Origin: Myxococcales bacterium
GTDB lineage: Bacteria; Myxococcota_A; Polyangia; Polyangiales; Houyiibacteriaceae
Assembly: GCA_029862185.1 (NCBI GenBank)
Contig: JAOTXX010000032.1
Span: 1-42,007 of the forward strand
Direction: 5' to 3'
DNA length: 42,007 nt
Shown here: piece by piece, positions 33,147 to 42,007 of the stretch
Numbering within the stretch: the first letter of the stretch is position 1
Layout of the letters: each line of letters begins with the position of its first letter
Made by a program: the position numbers and the translations under genes
The notes under the pieces: model-generated
Database searches by the model: none
What the model was told of the DNA's origin: nothing
Seen by the model: only the letters and a program-made list of their open reading frames with translations

Positions 33147-33736
33147 GGCGCCACCATCACCTTCGCGCCCCGACCGTGAATGGGCTCGCTCCAGCACACC
33201 TCGCCGCTCACGGTGATCGCCTGCAAGACGACCCCTCCGGTTTCGGATTGGTCGTCGAGCAGGCCAAGGTGCCCTGTTTCGAGAGGGCCCGGGCTAAAGA
33301 AGCAGCGCGGCCCGAACCGCTTGAACATCAGCTCCTTGCCATCGCCGTACACGACGATGTTGGAGTTGATCACGTCTTCCTCTCCGATGGTCGATTTGTT
33401 TCGCACGATGAGGGCGATGCGGTCGTCGAGCATCTCCATGGCGCGGCGAGGCGGCGGCGGTGCGATGCGTAGCTTTCCAAGGTAACGGGCGCCACGCAGC
33501 TTGCGCAGCACCTCTTCGATCTGGTCCGAGGTTCCGCCGGCTGCGACCTCGGCAACTTGCTGTTCGAGCGGGGCGTCGCCGGCATTCGATTCGTGCTTCG
33601 CCATGAACGCACGCAGGGCCTCGTCTTCTCCGAGATAGATGACGGTGTCGACCTCGAGGTCGCAGATCAGAAGCTTGGCCGCCTGCTCGAGGGCAGCGAC
33701 ATCGCTTTTGGCCGGACCGATGAAACCCAAGCGCAT
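33143..33736 (-). CDS. Possible degenerate YfcE-like phosphoesterase; unknown function
   Basis: A 197-residue cytoplasmic protein I do not recognise with certainty. The layout, MRLGFIGPAKSDVAALEQ, DTVIYLGEDEALRAF, a mid-length helical part, SNIVVYGDGKE and CFFSPGPLETG, recalls small calcineurin-like phosphoesterases such as YfcE, but the usual metal-binding DxH, GD and GHTH residues are not present, so catalysis is unlikely. It lies between the giant TPR gene (4-bp gap) and nadD (4-bp overlap), so it is part of that operon. Confidence 0.6.
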   Translation of the reverse strand: MRLGFIGPAKSDVAALEQAAKLLICDLEVDTVIYLGEDEALRAFMAKHESNAGDAPLEQQVAEVAAGGTSDQIEEVLRKLRGARYLGKLRIAPPPPRRAMEMLDDRIALIVRNKSTIGEEDVINSNIVVYGDGKELMFKRFGPRCFFSPGPLETGHLGLLDDQSETGGVVLQAITVSGEVCWSEPIHGRGAKVMVAP

Positions 33737-33740
33737 GGAT

Positions 33741-36700
33741 CTAGGGATCTACACCAGCTTGGGCCCGGGCTTCAAAATGTGTGTCGCTCATCGCGAATCG
33801 CACCATGGCCCAGGCCTCTGGGGTTTCCTGAATGACACTCAAGCGATGGTCGTCGCCGGCGGGGACGTCGTGCCCGGCGATCTTGAGCAAGGCGCTCACC
33901 GCCGAGGGCACGTCCCCGGTCAGCGTCAGGGCCGCGCGGTTGCCGAGCTCGGCGATCGCAAAGGGCACCGATCGTGTGGAAAAACCGACATTGCCCTTCA
34001 GGTCCAGGGCCAAGCTATCGACCTCGTCGCGCGAGCGACGTGGCACGGCCTTGAGCAGCTTCTTCCGTACGTCCAGCATTTGGGGCCTTGTCGCTTCGTT
34101 TCCTGGGCTCGTTCGGTGTTCCTGGAGCAGCGCCGATAGAGCCAGGTCCAGGTCCTGGGGACGGGCGCGGAGCGCAGGGGCCAAATGATTCGCGGCCACT
34201 TTGAGCGCACGCGCAAACAGGAACAGACGCTCCCGGGGATTGGTGATTTGGTGGAGGTTGCCACCGACGATAATGGTGGGCGGGTCGCCGGAGACGGGCA
34301 TGCATGCCGCGGGGGCGACGTAGGTGATCCGTACGCGCGGCTCGCTGATCCCCATCATCTCGGCGACAGCGCCCGCCTCCTCGACGAGAATCCGATGCTC
34401 GCCCGTTGGCTTGCGCAAGCGCCAGGCGCTGGCATCGAAAGGCAACACCTTGTCGAACGAGTGCTCGCACAGAGCGAAAAGTCGGCGAGCCGTCTCCGGC
34501 AGGCCGTCCGGAGCGACGACGGCATCGATGAGGCCCGACAATGGAATGTTCGCCTCGCCGAGCGCTTCGCCCTGTCCCGTGACGTCTCCCTCGAAGAGAG
34601 AACGAGGATGGCCGACCGCGATCGCTGCGCTCGCGGCGCAGGACGCTGGGCCGGGACCGTGCCGACGGTGGAGTACGCGAACCAGGGTGGTCCAAAGGGC
34701 CTCATCGCCCGGTTCCCGATCGATGGCGGTTCGCAAGTCGCTGAGAGCCCGGTTCAGGTGCATCGCCTCAGCGGCGGCAGCGCCCTGACCCTGGTAGTAG
34801 TCGGCGAGGGCAAGAAGCACGTCGGGCTCCGTCGGCTGCTCGGTCCGCAGTTTCTCCAAAATCTTCTCGGCTTGCCGCCCCTGACCGGCCGAATCGATGG
34901 CCCCCGCCAACCGGATTCGGTAGTCGCGCTTTTCGGATTCACTACGGGCACGTCGGACGAGCTCTTCGAGCAATCGCCCGGCTTCGTGGGCCTTGCCTTG
35001 CCGACTCACCACCGATGCGAGGCGATCCAAGGATTCCAAATTCTCGGGCGCAAGTTGCACGACCCTCCGGAGCGACGCTTCGGCGCGCCCAAGGTCTTGG
35101 AGGTGTACGTCGTAAAGCGAGGCGAGCTGCGCAAACGCCCAGATCTGCTCCTCGGTGCTGCGCTGCAGACGCGCGATGCGAATCAGCGCTTCAGCGGCAC
35201 CTTGCCAATTCTCGGCGGCGCGGTGGGTGTCGACCAGCTCTTTGAGCGCGGTGAAGTTGAGGGGATCGAGCTCGAGGCACTCGTGTAGTGCATCGCTGAC
35301 GGCTTCGAGATCGCCCCGCTCACGACTCTGACGCGCCTTCTGCACCAGCAAACCTACCAAGGTAGGCGTATCCGCTCCGGCATCGATGCGGGCATCGGTG
35401 AGTGCCGCGAGCGCGTCGAGTCGCCCCAGACTTTGGTAGAGCCCTGCGAGGCGGCGGTACACGTCGAGGTATCGGATGTCGCAGTTCGAAGCAGCCACCC
35501 AGGCGTGGATGGCGCGGTGCTGGTCTCCAAGCTCTCTTTCGAAGATGCACGCCGCCTCTCGCCAGAGCGATGCTGCGCGCTGGCTGTCCTTGGCCGTGCT
35601 CGCTGCGTCTTCATATACGGCGGCGGCGTCTTCCCAGCGCTTGGCCGCATGCAAGAGCCCCGCTTCGACTTCGCGCGCCAGCGGGTGACTTCTCGCTTCG
35701 TCCAAGCGCTCGAGCGCGTTTTCTGGGGCCCCCATGAGCTGAAGCACGTGAGCGGCGTCGAGCGCGTACGTGCCGCGTTCCAGGTCGTCATCGACTGCGG
35801 CCTGCAGAGCGAGGAGCGCTTGGAGGCTGAGCAGGTTCTCACCAATCGCATACGCCGCGCCCAGAACTTGTCTGGCCAAGCCTGGGTCCGCTTCGAGCGC
35901 GTCGTCAATTCCGCACAGCCATCGATCGAGATCGGATTGCAGGATGTCGGGATCGGACCTGAGCAGCTCGAGATGGAGCCGATGCCTGGCCAAGCGGTCG
36001 GGCGAGTCCTCCGGAAGGGCCTGCAACAGGCGTCGAGCGCTCGAACGAATGCGTTCGGTGTCGTTCTCCCGAAGCGCATCCCATTCGAGTGCGCGCGCAG
36101 TGGGGATGTGCTCGGGGCGAAGCTCGGCAATCGATTGGAGCGACAAGCGCGCACTTTGCATGTCGTGACGTGCGAGTCGATCGACTTCTGCCATCGCCGC
36201 AAACGCGCCGAGACGATCGGCTTCGGCTGTGGCCTCGCGCAGGCGGCTCATCGTGCCGTCGGACAGGCGCGCAAACTCCGATGCCTGAAGCTCGGCTTCC
36301 TCGCGTTGGACGCGTATCATTTCGTCGTCTGGATGGTCGGTCGAGGCCTCCCGGAGCACCCGCGCGGCTCGGGCTGCGAGGCCGGCCCCCCGATACGATG
36401 CCGCCGCACGCTCCAGATACGCGGACGTGCCGAGACCGCGCGCCGCCAGCTCCATGAGCTCACCGGCAGCCTCCGAATCGCTTCCGGCCGCCTCGATGAG
36501 GCGCTCGACGAGGAGTGGATCGGGCGCGGCACGGTCCAGCGCCGCTTCCGCGTACGTGAGGCGGTCGCTGCGGGACGGAGACCACATCGAAGCGCGCAGC
36601 CAGCTCGCTGCTTGGTCTGTCGGACCGAGCGCCGCCTGCCGTGCCGCGCTGGCCGTCCGGCCGTCCGCTCCGCCCAGCCGGTCCTCCAGCTCCCAGAGGG

Positions 36701-38447
36701 CGGGCAGGTAGTCGACTTCTTCGGCCAATGCGGCTTCGCACGCCGTTCTTGCTTCCTCGGACCCGGGCTGAGCGAGCCTCGCGGCCATGGTGAACGCAAA
36801 CGCACTGCGCGCGCCACTGGCGGCCTTGCCTTCGTCCCTCCAGCGCCGACTGCTCCGCTCGGGGTCATCGTCTTCGAGCAGAAGCGCTCGGCCGATCGTC
36901 GGGTCGCCCGGCACCCGTTCCTCGGCGCGAATCAGAGCGCGGCCACGGTCGAGTACGCCGCAGGCAGCTCCCATTTCAGCGACCGCGAGCGCTGCACCGG
37001 CCGCCAGCTCTTCAGGTGTGCCGTCGAGCTCCGCTTCGAGAGCCGCGAAGAACGCCTCGCCATCTCGGATGTGCGCCGCGTCGTCCGCGTGAAGCAACCT
37101 CGAGGCGACGCTCGTTTCGGCGCCCGGCATCGATTCGAGCCATCGGGGCACCTCGGTTTCCTCGGCGGAATCGGATTCAACCAGGCGCTTCCAGGCCAGA
37201 AGGTAGGATTCCAAGCGCGGCTCCTCTTGCGCTTCTCCGGAAGCGAGCTCGAATCCTTCTCGCTCACCGCGCTCCGCATGAAGCCGCGCGCGCCGCCCGG
37301 ATCCGATGGCCCGAATTTCCGGAGTGCCATCGGAAGCGCTCGCGGCGAGCCCATCGATCATGCTCTGGGTGTCGCCGCAAAGCGCCGCCGATTCCGCGAG
37401 CGTCCAAAGAGACGCCGTGTCTCTGGCATTGTCGAGCGATGCGACCGCCGCCTCTAGAGAGCCGCTGCGCCGGCTCAGGCTCGCCGCTGTTCGCCGTAGG
37501 GCGGGGGCGAACCGGCCCGAGACCTGTGCGGCAGCCGCGAGCAGCGCTTCGTTTGCCGCGTCGTCTTGGCCAAGCCCGCGGCTGGTGCGAACGACGCCGA
37601 GATGCGCTGCGAGCAGGGTGGGCTGAAGCTCGAGCACGCGGCCGTATCGGATCTTCGCCTCTTCGAGAGCGCCCGCTTTCTCCTTGAGCTCCGCTGCGTG
37701 CAAGAGCAGCACCGCCTCGGCTTCGGCTCCTGGCCAGCGCTCCGCCGCGCTAGTCAGAGCGTCTGCCGCTCGCCCAAAATCGGAGCGCGCGAGCCTCGCT
37801 GAGGCCATGAGCATGCACGCGACGAAGTCGTCCTTTCGAAGCTCGGCTGCGTGTGCGGCGGCCTGCTCGGCGGCTGCAGGGTCGTGGAGCTTCGAGAGCT
37901 GAATACGCGCAAGCAGGTTGAGCGCCGACGCTCGATCAGCGGTGCTGAGCTCCAGCGCGGCCTCTTTTTCCAGGGCGTCCACCGCGGCGCCCCAGTCGCC
38001 ATTGCGTATGGCGAGCCGTCGAAGCGCGCGAAGAACGACGACGTCGCGCGCGTCGGCGGACAGGGCTTGGGTGTAGTGGTGTCTCGCGGACTCGTCGTTT
38101 CCGAGTCGCTCGCAGAGCTCACCCGCGGACGTCAAGAGCCGCGCACGCGCCGAGCCAACCGCGCGATGTCCGAGCGCTTCGAGGAGTGCGATGCGCCGCT
38201 TGATGGCGTCAGGCGTATCGCCGACCAGGGGCAGCGCCTCGTGTCGCGGGTTGTGATCGAAAACGGTCCGTTGCGCCGCGAGCGCGCCGGAGTCCGAGGG
38301 GTCCGGAGGACGGCTCGTGCGCTTCGGTAGACTCCCGGCCTGGGTTTCGACGAAGGAGTCGAGCAGGGCTGCGATCGCGTCGTCATCGATGTCGAACGAC
38401 ACAGGCTCCGATTCGCGGCTTGCCCGAGACACGTCGTCCTCAGCCAT
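33741..38447 (-). CDS. Giant TPR-repeat protein (second of a tandem pair)
   Basis: A 1568-residue protein built almost wholly of TPR-like helical repeats. The N-terminus (1-60) is acidic and disordered with a short FDIDDDAIAALLDSFVE segment and no signal peptide, so it is probably cytoplasmic. Repeats run from about residue 90 to 1290, for example SARHHYTQALSADARDVVVL and RYLDVYRRLAGLYQSLGRLD. The last about 270 residues form a globular domain (VRITYVAP, PPTIIVGGNLHQITNPRERLF, DVRKKLLKAVPRRSRDEVDS, AELGNRAALTLTGDVPSAV) shared with the upstream gene. A scaffold role is inferred. The ATG at 38447 overlaps the upstream stop by 8 bp. Confidence 0.85.
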   Translation of the reverse strand: MAEDDVSRASRESEPVSFDIDDDAIAALLDSFVETQAGSLPKRTSRPPDPSDSGALAAQRTVFDHNPRHEALPLVGDTPDAIKRRIALLEALGHRAVGSARARLLTSAGELCERLGNDESARHHYTQALSADARDVVVLRALRRLAIRNGDWGAAVDALEKEAALELSTADRASALNLLARIQLSKLHDPAAAEQAAAHAAELRKDDFVACMLMASARLARSDFGRAADALTSAAERWPGAEAEAVLLLHAAELKEKAGALEEAKIRYGRVLELQPTLLAAHLGVVRTSRGLGQDDAANEALLAAAAQVSGRFAPALRRTAASLSRRSGSLEAAVASLDNARDTASLWTLAESAALCGDTQSMIDGLAASASDGTPEIRAIGSGRRARLHAERGEREGFELASGEAQEEPRLESYLLAWKRLVESDSAEETEVPRWLESMPGAETSVASRLLHADDAAHIRDGEAFFAALEAELDGTPEELAAGAALAVAEMGAACGVLDRGRALIRAEERVPGDPTIGRALLLEDDDPERSSRRWRDEGKAASGARSAFAFTMAARLAQPGSEEARTACEAALAEEVDYLPALWELEDRLGGADGRTASAARQAALGPTDQAASWLRASMWSPSRSDRLTYAEAALDRAAPDPLLVERLIEAAGSDSEAAGELMELAARGLGTSAYLERAAASYRGAGLAARAARVLREASTDHPDDEMIRVQREEAELQASEFARLSDGTMSRLREATAEADRLGAFAAMAEVDRLARHDMQSARLSLQSIAELRPEHIPTARALEWDALRENDTERIRSSARRLLQALPEDSPDRLARHRLHLELLRSDPDILQSDLDRWLCGIDDALEADPGLARQVLGAAYAIGENLLSLQALLALQAAVDDDLERGTYALDAAHVLQLMGAPENALERLDEARSHPLAREVEAGLLHAAKRWEDAAAVYEDAASTAKDSQRAASLWREAACIFERELGDQHRAIHAWVAASNCDIRYLDVYRRLAGLYQSLGRLDALAALTDARIDAGADTPTLVGLLVQKARQSRERGDLEAVSDALHECLELDPLNFTALKELVDTHRAAENWQGAAEALIRIARLQRSTEEQIWAFAQLASLYDVHLQDLGRAEASLRRVVQLAPENLESLDRLASVVSRQGKAHEAGRLLEELVRRARSESEKRDYRIRLAGAIDSAGQGRQAEKILEKLRTEQPTEPDVLLALADYYQGQGAAAAEAMHLNRALSDLRTAIDREPGDEALWTTLVRVLHRRHGPGPASCAASAAIAVGHPRSLFEGDVTGQGEALGEANIPLSGLIDAVVAPDGLPETARRLFALCEHSFDKVLPFDASAWRLRKPTGEHRILVEEAGAVAEMMGISEPRVRITYVAPAACMPVSGDPPTIIVGGNLHQITNPRERLFLFARALKVAANHLAPALRARPQDLDLALSALLQEHRTSPGNEATRPQMLDVRKKLLKAVPRRSRDEVDSLALDLKGNVGFSTRSVPFAIAELGNRAALTLTGDVPSAVSALLKIAGHDVPAGDDHRLSVIQETPEAWAMVRFAMSDTHFEARAQAGVDP

Positions 38448-41400
38448 GGCTCCCCCACAGCGGTGAGTCGGCGTCGAGCCAGAAGCGCAGAAGATCGAGG
38501 CCGCGGGAAGACATCCTCAGCGCTTCGGGATGCAGCTCTTGGTTCAGCAGCACCGCGAGCCCGGCGCCGATCTCTCCGCATGCCAGCAATCCCGCTCGGT
38601 CGGCGCTGCGCTGAAGGCTCCGGGCATAGGCGAGCAGGGACGAGGAGTGCAGCTTGGTGCCTCCGACCGCTTGGGATATGGCTTTGCGTATGGCGCGCCT
38701 CAGCTTGACATCCGCGGCGGGTAGGGGGGGATCTCCTGCCTCGACCTCGCAGCGCGAGACGCGAAGAACGGCCAGCAGTATCCCGGCGGCTCGTTCTGGC
38801 GACCCATCGAGGAGCTGGGCGCCTCCGCGTGGCGCCGCCCAGGCGAGTCGGCCGGCGATGAAACGCCCCGTCGCATCGAGACCGCCGCGGGCACGCTGGG
38901 GGACGACCCAGCGGATTTCGCCGTCACGGCTTGTCCGGGCGACCAGCGTGGCGAGCTCATCTGAGATCTCGATGGAGCCCGTCCGGGCGCCGAAGCGTTG
39001 GGACAGTCGCTCGAGCTCGGTGACGATCGGATCGTTCGGGTCGGCCTTCTTCGTGCGCAGGCGATCACGGCCGAGGGCGGGGCCCGCGCGAAGCACCAGC
39101 TCTTGGAGCACCGGGTCGGCTTTCGGATCCCAGAGCGCGGCAACCGAGACCTGGCCAAGCTCAACGCTTTGGTCGTCGGCCGGGGCGGCGAATCCCAACG
39201 CGCGCTGGACGGCCAGGGCCGCGGCCGCGCGCGCATCGTGGCCTCGCCATTGGGCAGCGCTTCGCAAGGCTTCGAGAAGCGACGCGCCGAGCTCGCCGGC
39301 CTCGATCTGCGACCAGATGGCGGCTTCGTAGCTTGCGACGGCGGTGTCGACCTCCGTACGGTCGGCGAGCTCGACCAGGCCCGAGATCGCCGTCGCGCTG
39401 GACGGCTCCGCTTCGAGGGCGCGCCTGTAGGCATCGGTCGCCGCTTCTGGGCGTCCGAGCTCGGTTTCGAGGGCGGCGATTCGCGTCCAGTCTTCCGCGT
39501 CGGCGAGCCCGAGCGCTTCGACCGCCCGCAGCTCCTCGAGGGCCTCGGCTTTGGCGCCAAGCTGGGTTTCGAGGAAACCTGCCGCCCCCAAGTGCGCCAC
39601 GCGCCGCTGCTCGTCCGGAATGTTCGCCCTCGAGAGGCGTTGCAAGCAGTCGACCGCCTCGGCCCATCGTTCGAGTGAGACATGCACTTCCGCGGCCAAG
39701 GCCAAGGCGCCTGCATGATCTGGGTCCGTCGTGAACAGCTCATCGAGCACTTCGAGTGCGCCGGGACGATCGCTGAAGCCGCGAAGAAGGCGAGCACGTT
39801 CGTAGAGCAGAGCGGGTCGATCCTTCGGGCCACCGAGGGCAAGCCGCTCCGCGACGAGGACTTCGAGCGCCTCGGCGTCTTCATGGGCGACGAACAGGTC
39901 ACGGAGGCTCCGAAATGCGACGTCCCGCGTAGGGTCCTCCTCGAGCGCGCGTCGAAAAAGATCTTCGGCTTGTTGGTACTGCTGGAGGCAATCCATCCGC
40001 ACCACGCCGGCTTCCTCCAAGAGGTCGCCCCTGAGCGAGTCTTCGACGAATGGCGCGAGCCGCTCGCAGGCCTGCGCAACCATCGGCCACTCGCCGGCCT
40101 GCCGAGCCGCAGTTCGAAGCGTCTCCCACAGGGCCAGATCGTCGGGCCGTTCGTCGATGGCGTTGCCGAGAAGCGCAACTGCCTCCGCGCCTCGATCGGC
40201 TTCGACCAGGGCCCGGCAATGCGCCGCGTCGAGCGCGCCGCGCCCGAGGGTTTCGCTGTGTTGCAGCTTCTGCGCCAGCGCATGGACGCGCAACGCGGCG
40301 TCGTCAGTCGGTGCGAGCGCCTCGTCGATCGCGACGGCGGCGTCTGGATGGAGCCCCGAGAGCGCCTCCGCTTCCCGAGCACGCATGAATAGCTCGTCCG
40401 CGGCTTCAGCGCCTCGGGCAATCCCCGTGGCGCGCAGCCCCTGAAGGAGCGTCGCTGCCCGTAAACCTTCGGTGGGCGCCGCAGCCGAGAGCTGAAGCCA
40501 GGCATCGCCTGCGGACGAGCCTTCTTCGCCTAGCGACGCGCGAAGCGCACCATAGCCGGCAGCGAACGCATTCGCGTCTGCCAGTGCTGTGGCCCCTGCG
40601 TCCGACAGGAGCTCCTCGGCCGCCGCTCGTTGGTCCGTATTGCTGAGCTTCACAGGCAGGGACAGGATCGCGATTGCGGCGGCCGTGGCGGTGCAGGGGT
40701 GCTCGAGTGCGAGCTCGTAGGCCCGGCATGCGCCGATGTCATCATCAGCGCCCAGGCTGTCGCCCCAAAGCAGCGCAAAGAGCTCGGGCACGCTTCCGCC
40801 GAGGCCGCTCTCCGAGAGTGACGCATACGCGCGCCGCGTCGCGCTTGCATCCGCCTGACGGCGGCCGACGTCGAGAAGGGCGAGCGCGGCGGAGGTCGAG
40901 CCGGGCGCATCCGCGAGCGCCTGCTCATACGCATGGCGAGCCGCGGTTAGATTTCCGCTCCGCTCGGCGGTGGCCCCCGCAAGCAACAGCGAGAGCTCCC
41001 CCAGCGCCGTCCGTGAATCCACCTTCGACCGTTCGCGTGCCAAGGAGACCACGTCTTCGGGGCGGCCTCCTTCACGTAGAACCGCATCGAGAAGCGAGAC
41101 GACATAGCCGTCGTCGGGAGCCGTGGCCAGCGCAGACCGAAGGACGCGCTCGGCCGCGTCCCAATCGCGGTTTCGCGCATGCGCCTGCCCGGCGGCGCAC
41201 AGGTGTCCGAGGCGACGATCCCCCGACGCGATCTCTGCGCTCTGCTCGTGAGCTCGGGCGAGCAAACCCGGGTCACCTTTCCATGCCGCCTGCGCTCTTG
41301 CGAGCGCGGGAGCCCAGGCACGATTGTTGGAGTCGCCAAGGGCGTCACGAAGGAGCTGCTCGGCGTCTTGTTCCGCGTGAATGGCGTGCCGCGTGAGGTC

Positions 41401-42007
41401 GTACTCGAGGTACGAGAGGGTCGCCCGTTCATCGGGCTCGATATTGCTTTGCACGAGCTGCTCGCAACGCGCCAGAACGGCCTCCGGCCGCTTGGCGCGC
41501 ATCGCCGCGCCCAGCGCTTCTCGAATGATGGCAGCCTTCGACGTCTTGGAGGCTTCGATGGCCGTGCTGTAGAGCGCTTGCGCTTCATCCGAGCGGTCCG
41601 CGTCGGCGCTGCTCAGCTGTGCGGCTCTCCAGGCGAGTTGGGCCTGCGTCTCTCCCTCCGCGCGCTCTGCCTGCTGTCGGAATGCCTCGGCACGCTCGGT
41701 GTGGCGCGCGCCGCGGATCAGCGCGACGTCGAGCGCCGCCTGGGCGTAGCCGGAATCTGGGAACCGTGCCGCCACATCGCGAAGTGTTTCCAAGGCGCCT
41801 TGGAAATCATCGCTCGACCTCGCGAGCCGCAGCTCGTGCGCAACAAAGGCCGGGTCCGCTGGGGCCATCGTTCGGAACCATTCCGATGCATTCTCGGCCG
41901 CCGCAGCGTCCCCACGACGCTCCGCGACGAGCAGGGATTGCAATCGGATCAGCCGACTGTCCGGCATCCATCGCACCGCCGATTCGAGATAGCCTGCCGC
42001 GGCTTCG
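38440..42007 (-). CDS. Giant TPR-repeat protein, 5' end beyond the window
   Basis: At least 1188 residues; the frame stays open to the window edge (reading EAAAGYLESAVRW into the first internal GTG at 41976), so the true start lies outside. It consists of TPR-like repeats (LARAHEQSAEIASGDRRLGHLCAAG, LFRRALEEDPTRDVAFRSLRDLFVAH, ALEVLDELFTTDPDHAGALALAAEVH). The C-terminal about 230 residues (ADVKLRRAIRKAISQAV, RSADRAGLLACGEIGAGLAVLL) match the C-terminal domain of the downstream giant protein. Its stop overlaps that gene by 8 bp. No catalytic motif is visible. Confidence 0.85.
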   Translation of the reverse strand, partial: EAAAGYLESAVRWMPDSRLIRLQSLLVAERRGDAAAAENASEWFRTMAPADPAFVAHELRLARSSDDFQGALETLRDVAARFPDSGYAQAALDVALIRGARHTERAEAFRQQAERAEGETQAQLAWRAAQLSSADADRSDEAQALYSTAIEASKTSKAAIIREALGAAMRAKRPEAVLARCEQLVQSNIEPDERATLSYLEYDLTRHAIHAEQDAEQLLRDALGDSNNRAWAPALARAQAAWKGDPGLLARAHEQSAEIASGDRRLGHLCAAGQAHARNRDWDAAERVLRSALATAPDDGYVVSLLDAVLREGGRPEDVVSLARERSKVDSRTALGELSLLLAGATAERSGNLTAARHAYEQALADAPGSTSAALALLDVGRRQADASATRRAYASLSESGLGGSVPELFALLWGDSLGADDDIGACRAYELALEHPCTATAAAIAILSLPVKLSNTDQRAAAEELLSDAGATALADANAFAAGYGALRASLGEEGSSAGDAWLQLSAAAPTEGLRAATLLQGLRATGIARGAEAADELFMRAREAEALSGLHPDAAVAIDEALAPTDDAALRVHALAQKLQHSETLGRGALDAAHCRALVEADRGAEAVALLGNAIDERPDDLALWETLRTAARQAGEWPMVAQACERLAPFVEDSLRGDLLEEAGVVRMDCLQQYQQAEDLFRRALEEDPTRDVAFRSLRDLFVAHEDAEALEVLVAERLALGGPKDRPALLYERARLLRGFSDRPGALEVLDELFTTDPDHAGALALAAEVHVSLERWAEAVDCLQRLSRANIPDEQRRVAHLGAAGFLETQLGAKAEALEELRAVEALGLADAEDWTRIAALETELGRPEAATDAYRRALEAEPSSATAISGLVELADRTEVDTAVASYEAAIWSQIEAGELGASLLEALRSAAQWRGHDARAAAALAVQRALGFAAPADDQSVELGQVSVAALWDPKADPVLQELVLRAGPALGRDRLRTKKADPNDPIVTELERLSQRFGARTGSIEISDELATLVARTSRDGEIRWVVPQRARGGLDATGRFIAGRLAWAAPRGGAQLLDGSPERAAGILLAVLRVSRCEVEAGDPPLPAADVKLRRAIRKAISQAVGGTKLHSSSLLAYARSLQRSADRAGLLACGEIGAGLAVLLNQELHPEALRMSSRGLDLLRFWLDADSPLWGSHG

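Noticed and set aside
35433..37457. Long plus-strand frame (674 residues)
   Set aside because: It is antisense to the TPR gene; Arg-rich and without repeats or motifs.

Overview
This is a GC-rich (roughly two-thirds G+C by eye), densely packed bacterial chromosome segment. Gene families (SspB, SWIM/SNF2 helicase, giant TPR proteins, DUF2520, Cys-rich lipoproteins), frequent GTG starts and ATGA start/stop overlaps suggest a deltaproteobacterium/Myxococcota-type organism; this placement is inference. I see no insertion sequence, prophage, CRISPR array or tRNA. The only certain RNA gene is tmRNA.

Layout. 1-4.5 kb holds several parts of the trans-translation and proteolysis system: ssrA (tmRNA, encoded tag ANDNAVALAA), a Cys-rich lipoprotein, an EamA transporter, sspB (adaptor for tagged proteins) and, after a 469-bp A+T-richer gap, a histidine phosphatase gene and clpP. 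The gap carries a good sigma-54-type -24/-12 promoter on the minus strand, two palindromes upstream of it, and a 14-bp hairpin plus T-tract about 105-140 nt downstream. This predicts an undescribed small RNA of about 140-150 nt with four C-rich tracts. 4.6-7.1 kb is an argE-argA arginine operon. 7.2-13.1 kb has a HelD-like helicase and a SWIM/SNF2 helicase. 13.1-14.4 kb has a dienelactone hydrolase and a GGDEF protein with a lost signature.

14.5-18.2 kb is a compact minus-strand operon for a tryptophan-tryptophylquinone (TTQ) amine dehydrogenase: YkgJ-like Cys-cluster protein, heavy chain, MauE, MauD, light chain, c-type cytochrome. The light chain resembles aromatic amine dehydrogenase more than methylamine dehydrogenase, and no mauG lies in the cluster, so the YkgJ-like protein is a candidate maturation factor.

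18.3-31.8 kb is mixed housekeeping: a lipoprotein and a zinc-ribbon/TPR membrane protein; hslO-murJ-engB; an NAD-type isocitrate dehydrogenase; an MMPL/RND exporter with an Asp/Leu repeat tract; rpsT and holA; a secreted protein; and a Clp double-AAA+ unfoldase with a ClpP-binding type IGF motif, a plausible further partner for ClpP. 31.8-42 kb is one long minus-strand operon: two giant TPR proteins sharing a homologous C-terminal domain (the first is cut by the window edge), a possible degenerate phosphoesterase, nadD and a DUF2520 oxidoreductase.
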